A stretch of 64,000 nucleotides of DNA, taken from the NCBI GenBank assembly GCA_934503195.1, contig CAKSVM010000007.1, forward strand, positions 1-64,000. The letters are read 5' to 3'. Numbering within the stretch: the stretch's first letter is position 1; every line of letters begins with the position of its first letter. This stretch comes from an uncultured Eubacteriales bacterium. GTDB taxonomy: Bacteria > Bacillota > Clostridia > Oscillospirales > CAG-272. This document shows positions 41,089-50,344 of the stretch, in pieces. The notes below the pieces were generated by a model, which worked only from the letters and a program-made list of their open reading frames with translations, did no database searches and was not told the DNA's origin. The position numbers and the translations under genes were made by a program.

Positions 41089-42144
41089 TCATCTTTCCGC
41101 GAGACGCCTGTCAAGGAATTCAAGCGCGATCGAATTGTAGGTTTTTCCTTTGAGGTCAAGCTCCGCGCCGATTATCCTTTCAGGCTCGGCCGGGTTGGCT
41201 TCAATGTCGTGCCTCATTATCTCGCAGTAATCGTGGAATTTTTCAAAATCAACCGGCTTCTTCTCGCCGAGACGCTCAAAGAAGTTCGTATAGCAGATCC
41301 GCTCGACCGTTTTGTCGTCAAGATAAAGTCCGCGGACGATGAAATCCTTTCCGTAGCAGTGCTGGGAAAAGATTTCGCGGCTCTCGCAGAGCTTGCGCCT
41401 GACAAGCTCTACAAGCTCACAGTTCTTCGACTTTACCGTGTTGCTGTCGGTTCCGAAGATTATCCTGTCCGAATACTTCGTGAAGAAGTCATGCCAGACG
41501 TCGATGTTCTTATCAAAGTTATAGTACATCTCAACGCCGGGCGTCAGGTCGAACCAGACGTTCGGATATTTCTCCATCACTCTCACTGCCTCGTCCGGGA
41601 AATTCGAGAGGAAGAAGAAATGCGCGAAGGTGACTTTGAGCTTCGGATGCGCGTCGAGAACTCTGAAAATCTCGTCGTAAAGCTGCCGCTTTGACGGGAA
41701 ACCGTCATGCCATGGTCGGCCTTCGTCCCAGAAATCCTCCGGGTCGGCGACGTGGATGTTGAGCGGAGTTCCGCGCTCTTCGAGAAGACCGAACATCTTC
41801 GAGTATTCACGCGAGTCGAGTCCCGACTTCATGAAGCGTCTGAGATCGGGCGAGTACATGATCTTGATCCCGTCACAGCCGAGGTCGAGCATTTTCTCGA
41901 CCTGAATCTCGGGCGGGACGTCCTTGTAGCGGTCGTTTATGTGAAGTCCGCCGAAAGCGCGGATGTCGATGTCCTTCCGCGTCTTCTGCCAGACCGCCGC
42001 GAGATTTTCGGCGACTCCCCGGTAGGGGAGCGAGAGAATGCAGGCAGCTGTGACTCCAGCTGACGCGATATCCGCGATCTCTTTGTCAATCTCCTCGTCG
42101 CGTGTGAAACGTATGTGGATGTGGGAATCGGCTGTCTTTCGCAT
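41089..42144 (-). CDS. amidohydrolase-family protein (metal-dependent TIM barrel)
   Basis: A 351-residue member of the amidohydrolase-2 type. Metal ligands: HIH in ADSHIHIRF (8-10), H in LNIHVADP (about 130), H in VTFAHFFFL (about 170) and D in IIFGTDSNT (about 245). Relatives are decarboxylases or hydrolases of aromatic and keto acids; the exact reaction is unknown. SD AAGGAG precedes the ATG. It lies between iorA and iorB and so probably acts on an intermediate of that pathway. Confidence 0.8.
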   Translation of the reverse strand: MRKTADSHIHIRFTRDEEIDKEIADIASAGVTAACILSLPYRGVAENLAAVWQKTRKDIDIRAFGGLHINDRYKDVPPEIQVEKMLDLGCDGIKIMYSPDLRRFMKSGLDSREYSKMFGLLEERGTPLNIHVADPEDFWDEGRPWHDGFPSKRQLYDEIFRVLDAHPKLKVTFAHFFFLSNFPDEAVRVMEKYPNVWFDLTPGVEMYYNFDKNIDVWHDFFTKYSDRIIFGTDSNTVKSKNCELVELVRRKLCESREIFSQHCYGKDFIVRGLYLDDKTVERICYTNFFERLGEKKPVDFEKFHDYCEIMRHDIEANPAEPERIIGAELDLKGKTYNSIALEFLDRRLAER

Positions 42145-42174
42145 AACTGAACTCCTTTTCGCTGATCGTTTACC

Positions 42175-43908
42175 TTATTTACTCTGGATCGCGCCGAGTC
42201 TGCACATCTGCGTGCAGAGTCCGCAGCCGTTGCAGAGCGTCTGGTCGATCGAGGCCTTGCCGTCGGTGACCGAGATGCAGGGGCAGCCGATCTTCATGCA
42301 GGCCTTGCAGCCGACGCACTTCGACGAGTCGATGACTAGCGGGGGATTGTGCTTGACATATTTGAGCAGCGCGCAGGGACGACGGCAGATGACGACCGAC
42401 GGCGTGTCCGACGCGAGTTCTTCCTTCAGAACCTTTTCGGTCTCGGCGAGGTTGTTCGGGTCGACGATGCGGATATGCTCCTCGGGGACTCCGACCGCCT
42501 TCGCGATGTTCTCGATGAGGATTCCGTAGACCTTTTCGCCCTTCAGCGTGAATCCGGTGCAGGGGTTCTGCTGGTGTCCGGTCATTCCGGTGATGCTGTT
42601 GTCGACGACGACGACAGTCGAGAAGCCTTTGTTGTAAACGATGTCAACCAGTCCGGTGATTCCCGAGTGCATGAAGGTTGAGTCGCCGATGACCGCGACC
42701 GACTTGTGTTCTTCGTGGCGGATCTTGTTGAAGCCGTGGAGAGCCGAGACCGACGCGCCCATGCAGAGCGTCGTGTCCATTCCGCCGAGCGGTTTCGCCG
42801 CGCCGAGCGTGTAGCAGCCGATGTCGCCGCTGACGTAGAGCTTGAGCTTATTGAAGAGGTAGAAAACGCCTCTGTGCGGGCATCCGGGGCAGAGTACCGG
42901 CGGACGTACCGGAATGTTCTCGTCGAGCGTGTAGCAGTCAGGTTCCTTACCGAGGAGGAGCTTTGAGAGCAGTTCCTGTGAGAACTCGCCGCAGAGCGGG
43001 AGGATATCCTTTCCGTGGACGTTGAGTCCGAGCACTTTGCAGTGAGTCTCGATGACCGGATCGAGTTCCTCGATAACATAGACCGTCTCATACTTCGCCG
43101 CGAAGTCCTTTATGAGCTTTTCGGGCAGCGGATTGACGAGTCCGAGCTTAAGATACGACGCGGTGTCGCCGAAGGCCTCAAGCGCGTAGTTGAACGACGG
43201 ACCGGAGGTGATGATTCCGATCTTCGCGCCCTCGTTTTCCACAACTTTGTTGAAAGGACAGTTCTCGGCGAACTCACGCAGAGCGTTGAGTCTTTTTTCG
43301 ACCTCAATGTGGCGCGGACGCGCGTTTCCGGGCATCATGACGTGCTTTGAGGCGTCTTTTTCGTAGGGCTTAACCTCGGCCTCGACGCGGTCGGAGGTCT
43401 CGACGATCGACTGCGAGTGAGAGACGCGGGTGTTGAGTCTCAGAATGAACGGCGTGTCGAACTTCTCCGAGAACTCATACGCGAGCTTCGTGAAGGCAAG
43501 ACATTCGCCCGAGTCGGACGGCTCGATCATCGGGAGCTTCGCGGCGATCGCGTAGTGCCGCGAATCCTGCTCGTTCTGCGACGAGTGCATTCCGGGGTCG
43601 TCCGCGACACCGATGACCATTCCGCCGTTCACTCCGGTGTAGGAGGTGATGAAGAGCGGGTCGGCCGCGACGTTGAGTCCGACGTGCTTCATTCCGACAA
43701 ACGAGCGTCCGCCGCCGATAGCCGCGCCGAGCGCGACCTCGAGAGCAACCTTTTCGTTGGGCGCCCACTCAGCGTAGACCTCATCGTACTTTGCCGCCGC
43801 CTCGGTGACCTCGGTGCTCGGCGTTCCGGGGTAGCTCGAAACGAGACGCACACCAGCTTCAAAAAGTCCGCGCGCGACCGCTTCGTTTCCTAACATTATC
43901 TTTTTCAT
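42175..43908 (-). CDS. iorA: indolepyruvate:ferredoxin oxidoreductase, alpha subunit
   Basis: A 577-residue TPP-dependent subunit. The N-terminal pyrimidine-binding domain starts MLGNEAVARGLFEAGV with SSYPGTPSTEV (about 25). The TPP pyrophosphate segment is GDSTFMHSGITGLVDIVYN (about 415). The C-terminus has two ferredoxin clusters: CVGCKACMKIGCPC (about 530) and CNGCGLCTQMC (about 560). SD GGAGAG precedes the ATG. It is second in the operon, 21 bp after the ligase gene. Confidence 0.96.
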   Translation of the reverse strand: MKKIMLGNEAVARGLFEAGVRLVSSYPGTPSTEVTEAAAKYDEVYAEWAPNEKVALEVALGAAIGGGRSFVGMKHVGLNVAADPLFITSYTGVNGGMVIGVADDPGMHSSQNEQDSRHYAIAAKLPMIEPSDSGECLAFTKLAYEFSEKFDTPFILRLNTRVSHSQSIVETSDRVEAEVKPYEKDASKHVMMPGNARPRHIEVEKRLNALREFAENCPFNKVVENEGAKIGIITSGPSFNYALEAFGDTASYLKLGLVNPLPEKLIKDFAAKYETVYVIEELDPVIETHCKVLGLNVHGKDILPLCGEFSQELLSKLLLGKEPDCYTLDENIPVRPPVLCPGCPHRGVFYLFNKLKLYVSGDIGCYTLGAAKPLGGMDTTLCMGASVSALHGFNKIRHEEHKSVAVIGDSTFMHSGITGLVDIVYNKGFSTVVVVDNSITGMTGHQQNPCTGFTLKGEKVYGILIENIAKAVGVPEEHIRIVDPNNLAETEKVLKEELASDTPSVVICRRPCALLKYVKHNPPLVIDSSKCVGCKACMKIGCPCISVTDGKASIDQTLCNGCGLCTQMCRLGAIQSK

Positions 43909-43929
43909 ATGTAAACTCTCCGTGGAAAA

Positions 43930-45228
43930 TTATTTATGACGATTATCTATGACGCGTTTTGCCTTGCCGACGAAGCGCTCAAGCGACTTCGGCTCAACGA
44001 GATTGATCTTCGCGTCGAGACCAAGAACCGTCTGGAGCTTGTGTCTGACCTTCTGCTGGAGGTTTTCGAGCTCGGAGTATTTCGTGAGCATATTGCCGTC
44101 CGAGACCTCGATGTTGATCTCAAAGGTGTCCATGTAGTTCTTCTGTCCGAGGACAATCTGATACTGCGGTCCGACCTCGGGGATACTGACAAGCACCGAC
44201 TCGATCTGCGTCGGGAAGACGTTTACGCCCTTGATCTTGAGCATATCGTCCGAGCGTCCGAGCGGCTTGTCCATTCTCGCGTGGGTGCGTCCGCACTCGC
44301 ACTTTTCGTAGTGGATTCTTGTTATGTCCTTGGTTCTGTAGCGGAGAAGCGGAATTCCCTCCTTGGTGAGCGTCGTCACGACAAGCTCGCCTTCCTCGCC
44401 GCGCGCCTTGACCTCTCCGGTCTTGCTGTCGATGATCTCGGGAAGGAAATGATCCTCGGCGAAGTGCATTCCGCGTCTGTAGCGGCACTCGCCCGAGACG
44501 CCGGGACCCATGAGCTCGCTCATTCCGTAGTTGTCGGTCGCGAAGAGATTCCACGCCTCCTCGACTTTCGAGCGCATCTCGTTAGAGCAGCCCTCAGAGC
44601 CGAAGAGTCCGAGTCTTACCTTGAGATCGCGGCAGTCGATCCCGAGATCGCGGGCGGTCTCGGCTATGTAGAGCGCGTAGGACGGGGTCGCGACGAGCGC
44701 GGTGGTTCCGAAGTCGCGCATGAGCTTTAACTGCTTTTCGGTGTTTCCGGTCGAGGTCGGGACGACGGTCGCGCCGATATTCTCGAGTCCGTAGTGGAGT
44801 CCGAGCGCGCCGGTGAAGAGCCCGTATCCGAAGGCGATCTGGACGATGTCGTCGCTGGTAGCTCCGGCGGCGGTCACAATACGCGAAACGCAGTCGCTCC
44901 AGTTCTTAAGGTCGTTCTTCGTGTAGCCGACGACGGTCGGGTTTCCGGTTGTGCCGCTTGACGCGTGGATTCTGACGATCTCGCGCTGCGGAACCGCGAA
45001 GAGCCCGAAGGGATAGGTGTCGCGGATATCGGCCTTCGTGGTGTAGGGGATGTACTGGATATCGGAGAGAGCCCTGATCTTTTCGGGCTTCACTCCGGCC
45101 TCATCGAGCCGCTTCTTGTAAAACGGCACGCGGTTGTAGACGTATTCAACGATATTCTGAAGTCTTTTCAGCTGAAGTCTTTCGAGATCAGCTCTGTCCA
45201 TGGTTTCGATTTCTTCCTGCCAAAACAT
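43930..45228 (-). CDS. paaK: phenylacetate-CoA ligase, copy 2
   Basis: A 432-residue PaaK-type ligase with SSGTTGNPTVVGYT (about 92), YGMSELMGPGVSGEC (about 233), YRTKDITRIHYEKCECGRTHARM (about 298) and GRSDDMLKIKGVNVFPTQIE (about 325). The catalytic Lys region is GKAKRVID at the end. Same fold and length as the copy at 39130; distinct in sequence, so likely with another aryl acid. SD AAAGG precedes the ATG. It is the first gene of the operon. Confidence 0.92.
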   Translation of the reverse strand: MFWQEEIETMDRADLERLQLKRLQNIVEYVYNRVPFYKKRLDEAGVKPEKIRALSDIQYIPYTTKADIRDTYPFGLFAVPQREIVRIHASSGTTGNPTVVGYTKNDLKNWSDCVSRIVTAAGATSDDIVQIAFGYGLFTGALGLHYGLENIGATVVPTSTGNTEKQLKLMRDFGTTALVATPSYALYIAETARDLGIDCRDLKVRLGLFGSEGCSNEMRSKVEEAWNLFATDNYGMSELMGPGVSGECRYRRGMHFAEDHFLPEIIDSKTGEVKARGEEGELVVTTLTKEGIPLLRYRTKDITRIHYEKCECGRTHARMDKPLGRSDDMLKIKGVNVFPTQIESVLVSIPEVGPQYQIVLGQKNYMDTFEINIEVSDGNMLTKYSELENLQQKVRHKLQTVLGLDAKINLVEPKSLERFVGKAKRVIDNRHK

Positions 45229-45314
45229 TTTATTACAACTGCCTTTCTTTTTTTCGGTTGGCGACGCGCATTTTCCGCGCTCCGGTTTTCTTTATAAGAA
45301 TCCGGATAATATAT

Positions 45315-45343
45315 ATTATAGAAGATTTTCCGCGTTATGTCAA
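45315..45343 (-). promoter_or_regulatory. promoter of the paaK-ior operon
   Basis: On the minus strand TTGACA (45338-45343), 17 bp, TATAAT (45315-45320). It is a perfect consensus about 87 bp before the first start codon and probably drives all six genes down to the ACT gene. Confidence 0.92.
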
Positions 45344-45387
45344 TCCCCATGCCGAAAAAACGAAAATTTTACGTGACGAATTTACTT

Positions 45388-46692
45388 TTATTTAATAAAC
45401 TCGAACTCGATGTCGTAGATTCTGACCGTGTCGCCGTCCTGACAGCCCTTTTCGACAAGTGCGTCGACGACCCCGGTTTTTCTGAGAATCTTCTGGAAGT
45501 AGTTCACCGACTCGTAGTCGTCGAAGTTTATCGAGTTTATTAGATTCATCAGCCACTCGCCCTCGACCTCGTAGTCCTCGTTGACGCGGCGGACGATGAT
45601 CTCGCGCTCGGCGTTCTCGTCGAACTCGGGTTCGATGACCTCCTCCGGCTCGTAGATCGTGAGCGGCGGAAGCTCCTCAAGCTTTTCGGAAACCCGGCGG
45701 ACCAGCGCGTCAACTCCCTTTCTCGTCGCGGCGGAGATGTAGAAAAGCTCTGAATGAAGCTCGTTCTTCACATAATCCTCGAGCGCCTCGAGCCGCTCGT
45801 CGCCAAGTTCGTGGATCTCCTCGGGATCGGCTCCGAGGGCGTCGATCTTGTTCGCGGCGAAGATCTGCGGGCGTGACGCGAGCTCGGGGCTGTAGCGTTC
45901 AAGCTCGGAGTTTATTTTCTTTATATCATCGACCGGATCGCGTCCCTCGGCTCCCGAGACGTCGACGACGTGGACGAGAAGCCGACATCTGTCGACATGA
46001 CGGAGAAAGTCGTGACCGAGTCCGAGTCCGTCGGCCGCGCCCTCGATGAGTCCGGGAATGTCCGCGCAGACGAAGCCCTTGCCGTCGCCCGTCTTGACGA
46101 CTCCGAGCTGAGGCTGAATCGTCGTGAAATGATAGTTCGCGATTTTCGGGCGCGCCGAGCTTATGACCGACAGAAGCGACGATTTTCCGACGTTCGGAAA
46201 TCCGACGAGTCCGACGTCGGCGAGCATTTTGAGTTCAAGCGTGACATCCATTTCCTCTCCCTTGAGTCCGGGCTTCGCGAAGCGCGGAATCTGTCTTGTC
46301 GGAGTCGCGAAATGGCGGTTGCCCCAGCCTCCGCGTCCGCCTTTGAGGCAGACGAAGGGCTCGCAGTTTGACATATCCTTGATGACGCGTCCGGTTTCGG
46401 CGTCCTTTATGACCGTTCCGGGCGGAACCATGATGACGAGATCGTCGGCCGTTTTTCCGTGGAATTTTTCGGGCATTCCGTCGCCGCCGTTCTGAGCTAC
46501 GAATTTGCGGCGGTATCTGAAGTCGAGCAGGGTGTTCGTTCCCTCGTCGATTTTGAAGACGATATTTCCGCCGTTTCCGCCGTCGCCACCCGAGGGGCCG
46601 CCCTCGGCGACGTATTTTTCTCTGTGAAAGGCGACGCAGCCGTTTCCGCCGTCGCCCGCCTTGATGTGAATCGTTACGTTATCTATAAACAT
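45388..46692 (-). CDS. obgE: Obg-family GTPase
   Basis: A 434-residue ribosome-assembly GTPase. The glycine-rich Obg domain spans 1-157 (GDGGNGC at the start), the G domain carries GFPNVGKSSLLS (about 165), DIPGLIEGA (about 210) and NKID (about 283), and the C-terminal OCT domain (about 360-434) ends EFEFIK. ATG at 46692 follows AGGAG; a longer reading would cross the upstream hairpin. The start site lies directly after a 25-bp hairpin. Confidence 0.96.
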   Translation of the reverse strand: MFIDNVTIHIKAGDGGNGCVAFHREKYVAEGGPSGGDGGNGGNIVFKIDEGTNTLLDFRYRRKFVAQNGGDGMPEKFHGKTADDLVIMVPPGTVIKDAETGRVIKDMSNCEPFVCLKGGRGGWGNRHFATPTRQIPRFAKPGLKGEEMDVTLELKMLADVGLVGFPNVGKSSLLSVISSARPKIANYHFTTIQPQLGVVKTGDGKGFVCADIPGLIEGAADGLGLGHDFLRHVDRCRLLVHVVDVSGAEGRDPVDDIKKINSELERYSPELASRPQIFAANKIDALGADPEEIHELGDERLEALEDYVKNELHSELFYISAATRKGVDALVRRVSEKLEELPPLTIYEPEEVIEPEFDENAEREIIVRRVNEDYEVEGEWLMNLINSINFDDYESVNYFQKILRKTGVVDALVEKGCQDGDTVRIYDIEFEFIK

Positions 46693-46701
46693 AAAATCTC
46701 C

Positions 46702-46756
46702 TGTCAGAGGGGCGGAGACCACCTTTTAAGGAAAGGTGGTTTCCGCCCCTCTGACA
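46702..46756. other. 25-bp hairpin abutting the obgE ribosome binding site
   Basis: Bases 46702-46726 pair with 46732-46756; all pairs are Watson-Crick except one G-T (46717:46741). On the obgE transcript the last hairpin bases run directly into the SD (CTGACAGGAG), 10 bases before the ATG. It may be a terminator-like barrier, a translational control stem or a mobile repeat. Another inverted pair (CAAACAG/CTGTTTG) lies further upstream, between obgE and ligA. Confidence 0.85.
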
Positions 46757-46885
46757 CCTTTCCACATTCCACCAAACCTTTTCAAACAGAAGGCTATTGA
46801 TGGTTCTGCTGTTTGTTTTTCCTGATGATGAAGTTCCCGCTCTCGATATTTTACAATAATCGTGTTGATGCCGGGCCCGGATCTG

Positions 46886-48904
46886 TCAGCGGCCATCGCA
46901 CATCTTTATAAGCTCGTCCTCGCCGATGACACTCACTCCGAGCGATTGCGCCTTTGTGAGCTTCGATCCGGCGTCCTCGCCCGCCACGACGTATGACGTC
47001 TTTTTCGAGACCGAACCCGAGACCTTTCCGCCGTGCGACTCGATGAGCTTTGACGCCTCGTCGCGCTTCATTGTCGGCAGCGTTCCGGTGAGGACAAAGG
47101 TCAGTCCGGCGAAAATGTCGTCCTTTTTGTCCGACTCGAAGGTCGTCGTGACCCCGGCGGCCTTGAGTTTGTCGATGAGTGCCCGTGTCTGCGGATGCGA
47201 GAAGTAATTGACGATATATTTCGCCGTGATCCCGCCTATGTCGTCGATCTCGCAGAGCGTTTCCTCGTCGACACTGAAAAGTGCCTCGATATCGCCGAAT
47301 TTCGCTGCGAGAATCTGCGCCGCCTTCGCTCCGACCTGACGGATTCCGAGCGAGTAGATCAGCCTGTCAAGCCCGGCCGACTTTGACTTTTCAATCGCGT
47401 TTATGATGTTCGACGCGCTCTTTTCGCCCATCCGGTCAAGTGGGACGAGATCCCCGACAGTCAGCGAATAGATATCCTCGATGCCCTTCACAAGTCCCTC
47501 GGAATGGAGCTGTGAAAGAATCGCCGGGCCGAGTCCGTCGATATCCATCGCGTCCTTCGCGGCGAAATGGATCAGATTCCGCATTATCTGCGCCGGACAT
47601 TCGGCGTTCGTGCAGCGGTAGGCCGCGCTTCCCGACGAGTTCTCGTCGTCTATGTCGGCGATTACAGGCTCGCCGCAGGACGGACATTTTTCGGGCATAT
47701 TGAATTCCTTTTCGCTTCCGTCGCGCTTATTCCTGACGACCGAGACGACCTCGGGGATAATGTCTCCGGCCTTGCGGACGATCACCCGGTCGCCGATCAT
47801 TATGTCGCGCTCGCGGATGAAATCTAGATTGTGCAGAGTCGCGCGCGATACGGTCGTTCCGGCGAGCTTCACGGGTTCGAGAACGGCGTTCGGCGTCAGA
47901 ACTCCGGTGCGACCGACCTGAATCACGATATCGGTGAGCTTCGTCTCCTTTTCCTCAGGCGGATATTTGTAGGCGACCGCCCATTTCGGCGTCGACGTGT
48001 TCTCACCGATTGTCGTCCGGAGCGCGAGCGAATTGACCTTGATGACCGCTCCGTCGATCCCGAACGGAAGATCGGGGCGCATTTTTCCGATCTCCTCAAT
48101 CTGCGCGATGACCTCGTCTGCCGTCCTCACGGTTTTGAGATACGGAATGATCACGAATCCGACCGACTCAAGCCACTTGAGACTCTCGTCGTGATTTTTG
48201 AAGGTCTTTGTCCCGGTCTGATAGTTGAAGATGAAGATATCGAGTCCGCGCGAGGCACAGACCTTCGGGTCGAGCTGACGGAGAGTTCCGGCGGCCGCGT
48301 TGCGGGGATTCGCGAAGAGCGATTCACCTTCGGCCTCGCGGCGGGCGTTGAGCTTTTCGAAGCTCTTTTTTGACATATAAACTTCTCCGCGCACTTCGAT
48401 CACCGGTTCGTCGGTGTCGATTTCGAGCGGAATCGAGCGAACCGTCCGGAGATTTCCGGTCACGTCCTCGCCTACAAAACCGTTTCCGCGGGTCGCGCCG
48501 CGGACAAGCTTCCCGTTTTCGTAGCGGAGCGCGCAGGAAAGACCGTCGATCTTGCACTCGACCGTGTACTCGCAGTCGGGATCTACCGCCTTTGTCCGCT
48601 CGATGAAGGCGCGGACCTCGTCGAAATCGAAAACGTCCGAGAGACTGCCTAAAGGAACCGTGTGAACAACCTCGGTAAAGCCCCTGACGGCCTCGCCTCC
48701 GACGCGCTTTGTCGGCGAGTTCGGGTCGGCGAGCGACGGAAACTCGGATTCGAGCGTCACAAGCTCGCGGAACATCATATCGTAATCGTAGTCCGAAATT
48801 TCGGGATCATCGAGAACATAATATCTGCGCGAATGATATTCAATGAGCCGCGCCAGCTCTTTCATACGCGAAGCGGCGGCCGCTTCGGAAAGCTTTTCAG
48901 GCAT
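46886..48904 (-). CDS. ligA: NAD-dependent DNA ligase
   Basis: A 672-residue replicative ligase. Adenylation lysine in VECKIDGLSCALRYENG (about 117). Domains in order: Ia NAD-binding (EYHSRRYYVLDDPEISD), adenylation, OB fold, Cys4 zinc finger (CPSCGEPV then CTNAECPAQ, about 403-430), helix-hairpin-helix region and a C-terminal BRCT domain (from about 590). SD GGAGGA precedes the ATG. It reads toward obgE, with a 193-bp gap between them. Confidence 0.97.
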   Translation of the reverse strand: MPEKLSEAAAASRMKELARLIEYHSRRYYVLDDPEISDYDYDMMFRELVTLESEFPSLADPNSPTKRVGGEAVRGFTEVVHTVPLGSLSDVFDFDEVRAFIERTKAVDPDCEYTVECKIDGLSCALRYENGKLVRGATRGNGFVGEDVTGNLRTVRSIPLEIDTDEPVIEVRGEVYMSKKSFEKLNARREAEGESLFANPRNAAAGTLRQLDPKVCASRGLDIFIFNYQTGTKTFKNHDESLKWLESVGFVIIPYLKTVRTADEVIAQIEEIGKMRPDLPFGIDGAVIKVNSLALRTTIGENTSTPKWAVAYKYPPEEKETKLTDIVIQVGRTGVLTPNAVLEPVKLAGTTVSRATLHNLDFIRERDIMIGDRVIVRKAGDIIPEVVSVVRNKRDGSEKEFNMPEKCPSCGEPVIADIDDENSSGSAAYRCTNAECPAQIMRNLIHFAAKDAMDIDGLGPAILSQLHSEGLVKGIEDIYSLTVGDLVPLDRMGEKSASNIINAIEKSKSAGLDRLIYSLGIRQVGAKAAQILAAKFGDIEALFSVDEETLCEIDDIGGITAKYIVNYFSHPQTRALIDKLKAAGVTTTFESDKKDDIFAGLTFVLTGTLPTMKRDEASKLIESHGGKVSGSVSKKTSYVVAGEDAGSKLTKAQSLGVSVIGEDELIKMCDGR

Positions 48905-48936
48905 TGTGTCTTCCTCCGGAAATTACTTATAATATT

Positions 48937-48965
48937 ATTATACCACATTTCGCGCGAAATTGGAA
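48937..48965 (-). promoter_or_regulatory. promoter of ligA
   Basis: On the minus strand TTCCAA (48960-48965), 17 bp, TATAAT (48937-48942) preceded by TGTGG. The -35 is weak and the extended -10 is strong. Confidence 0.75.
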
Positions 48966-49102
48966 GAGTATTTCAGGATTTTTTTGAAAATTTTCTGATT
49001 TTCGTGCGATATGATTTGTGACAAAACGCTCGTTGCATTTGCAACATAAAATCCGAACGCTTCGTGACTTCTCCGATTTTTTGGCAAAAATCATATCCGG
49101 CA

Positions 49103-49131
49103 TTGACTTTTATGTGGTTTTCTGGTAGAAT
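49103..49131 (+). promoter_or_regulatory. promoter of the DUF1848 gene
   Basis: TTGACT (49103-49108), 17 bp, TAGAAT (49126-49131) preceded by CTGG. It lies in the 268-bp region divergent from ligA, which otherwise shows only a small GTTGCA/TGCAAC palindrome near 49032. Confidence 0.8.
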
Positions 49132-49172
49132 ATATATTGTAATATCATAGTCAAGTCGAAAGGCGGGGGAAA

Positions 49173-50069
49173 ATGATAATCAGCGCGAGCCGTCGGACCG
49201 ACATTCCGGCCTTCTATTCCGACTGGTTTTTCGAGCGGATCCGCGAGGGACGAGTCCTTGTCAGAAACCCGATGAGATTTCATAATCTCAGTGAGATCGA
49301 CCTCTCGCCTGGCGCGGTTGACGCGATCGTTTTCTGGACAAAGAATCCGACGCCGATGCTTGACAGGCTGGGACTTCTCTCGGAATACAGATTCTGCTTT
49401 CAGTTCACGCTGAATTCCTACGGGGACGATATCGAGACGAATCTCGTGTCGAAGAATCGGCTTGTCCCGGTTTTCAGAAGACTTTCGGAGCTGACTTCGC
49501 CCGAGCGGGTAATCTGGAGATACGACCCGATATTCCTGACGCCGAAATACAGCGTCGGATGGCATCTTGAATATTTCGGAAGACTCGCGTCGCTTCTCTC
49601 GGGGTACACGAAAAGATGCACGATAAGCTTTCTCGATCTCTACAAAAACACCGAGAAGAATCTCGCGTCGGCCGGACTTCTTCCGATGAGTCTTGACGAC
49701 GTGCGGCTCATCGCGCGCGGAATTTCGGAAATCGCGCGGGAGAACGGAATGTCGGTCTTCACCTGCGCCGAGGAATACGACCTTGACGAATTCGGAATCG
49801 CGCACGGAAGCTGCGTCGGCGCGGAACTCATCGAAGGACTCACCGGGAAGAAGTTTCCGGCAAGAAAGGACAGATATCAGCGCGGCGGCTGTCTTTGTGT
49901 CGAGAGCGTTGACATCGGCGCGTACAACACCTGCGAAAACGGCTGTAAATACTGCTACGCGAATTACAGTCCGTGGCAGATCGGAAGAAACCGCGCCGCG
50001 GGTGACACAAAATCGCCGCTCATCACCGGAAACGTGACGCCGGAGGATATCATAAGAAAGCGCGGCTGA
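49173..50069 (+). CDS. DUF1848 protein (radical-SAM-like cysteine motif)
   Basis: A 298-residue protein starting MIISASRRTDIPAFYSDWF, the hallmark of DUF1848. Near the C-terminus, CENGCKYCYANYSPW supplies a CxxxCxxC motif with the aromatic residue seen in radical SAM enzymes, though placed late in the chain. FWTKNP (about 51) and FQFTLNSYG are further family segments. It probably binds a 4Fe-4S cluster; the reaction is unknown. SD-like AAAGGCGGGG precedes the ATG. The DUF3006 gene follows after 12 bp. Confidence 0.85.
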   Translation: MIISASRRTDIPAFYSDWFFERIREGRVLVRNPMRFHNLSEIDLSPGAVDAIVFWTKNPTPMLDRLGLLSEYRFCFQFTLNSYGDDIETNLVSKNRLVPVFRRLSELTSPERVIWRYDPIFLTPKYSVGWHLEYFGRLASLLSGYTKRCTISFLDLYKNTEKNLASAGLLPMSLDDVRLIARGISEIARENGMSVFTCAEEYDLDEFGIAHGSCVGAELIEGLTGKKFPARKDRYQRGGCLCVESVDIGAYNTCENGCKYCYANYSPWQIGRNRAAGDTKSPLITGNVTPEDIIRKRG

Positions 50070-50081
50070 CAGGAGGATTTT

Positions 50082-50312
50082 ATGCCGGAAATTTACACGC
50101 TCGACCGATTTGAGGAAGATTTCGCGGTATTGATCGGCGACGACGGGGAAAAGCTTGATTTTCCGCGAAAAGATTTTGAGGGAAGGCGCGAAGGGGATGT
50201 ATTCGAGAGAAAAGACTCCGGATTCGTCTTCCTTGATTCCGAGACGAAATCAAGGCGCGGGCATAACCGCGAACTTATGAAAAAGCTGCTTGAAAGAAGC
50301 GGAAGAAATTAA
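50082..50312 (+). CDS. DUF3006 small protein
   Basis: A 76-residue protein of the DUF3006 type, starting with TLDRFEEDFAVLIGDDGEKL (the family DRFE-G-A-VLL pattern). It is a small beta-rich protein with a charged tail (RRGHNRELMKKLLERS); function unknown. SD AGGAGG precedes the ATG. It lies between the DUF1848 gene and a dehydrogenase gene and shares their direction. Confidence 0.82.
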   Translation: MPEIYTLDRFEEDFAVLIGDDGEKLDFPRKDFEGRREGDVFERKDSGFVFLDSETKSRRGHNRELMKKLLERSGRN

Positions 50313-50344
50313 AAAATCCGCGCGGGCGGAGGAAAGGTGAAATC

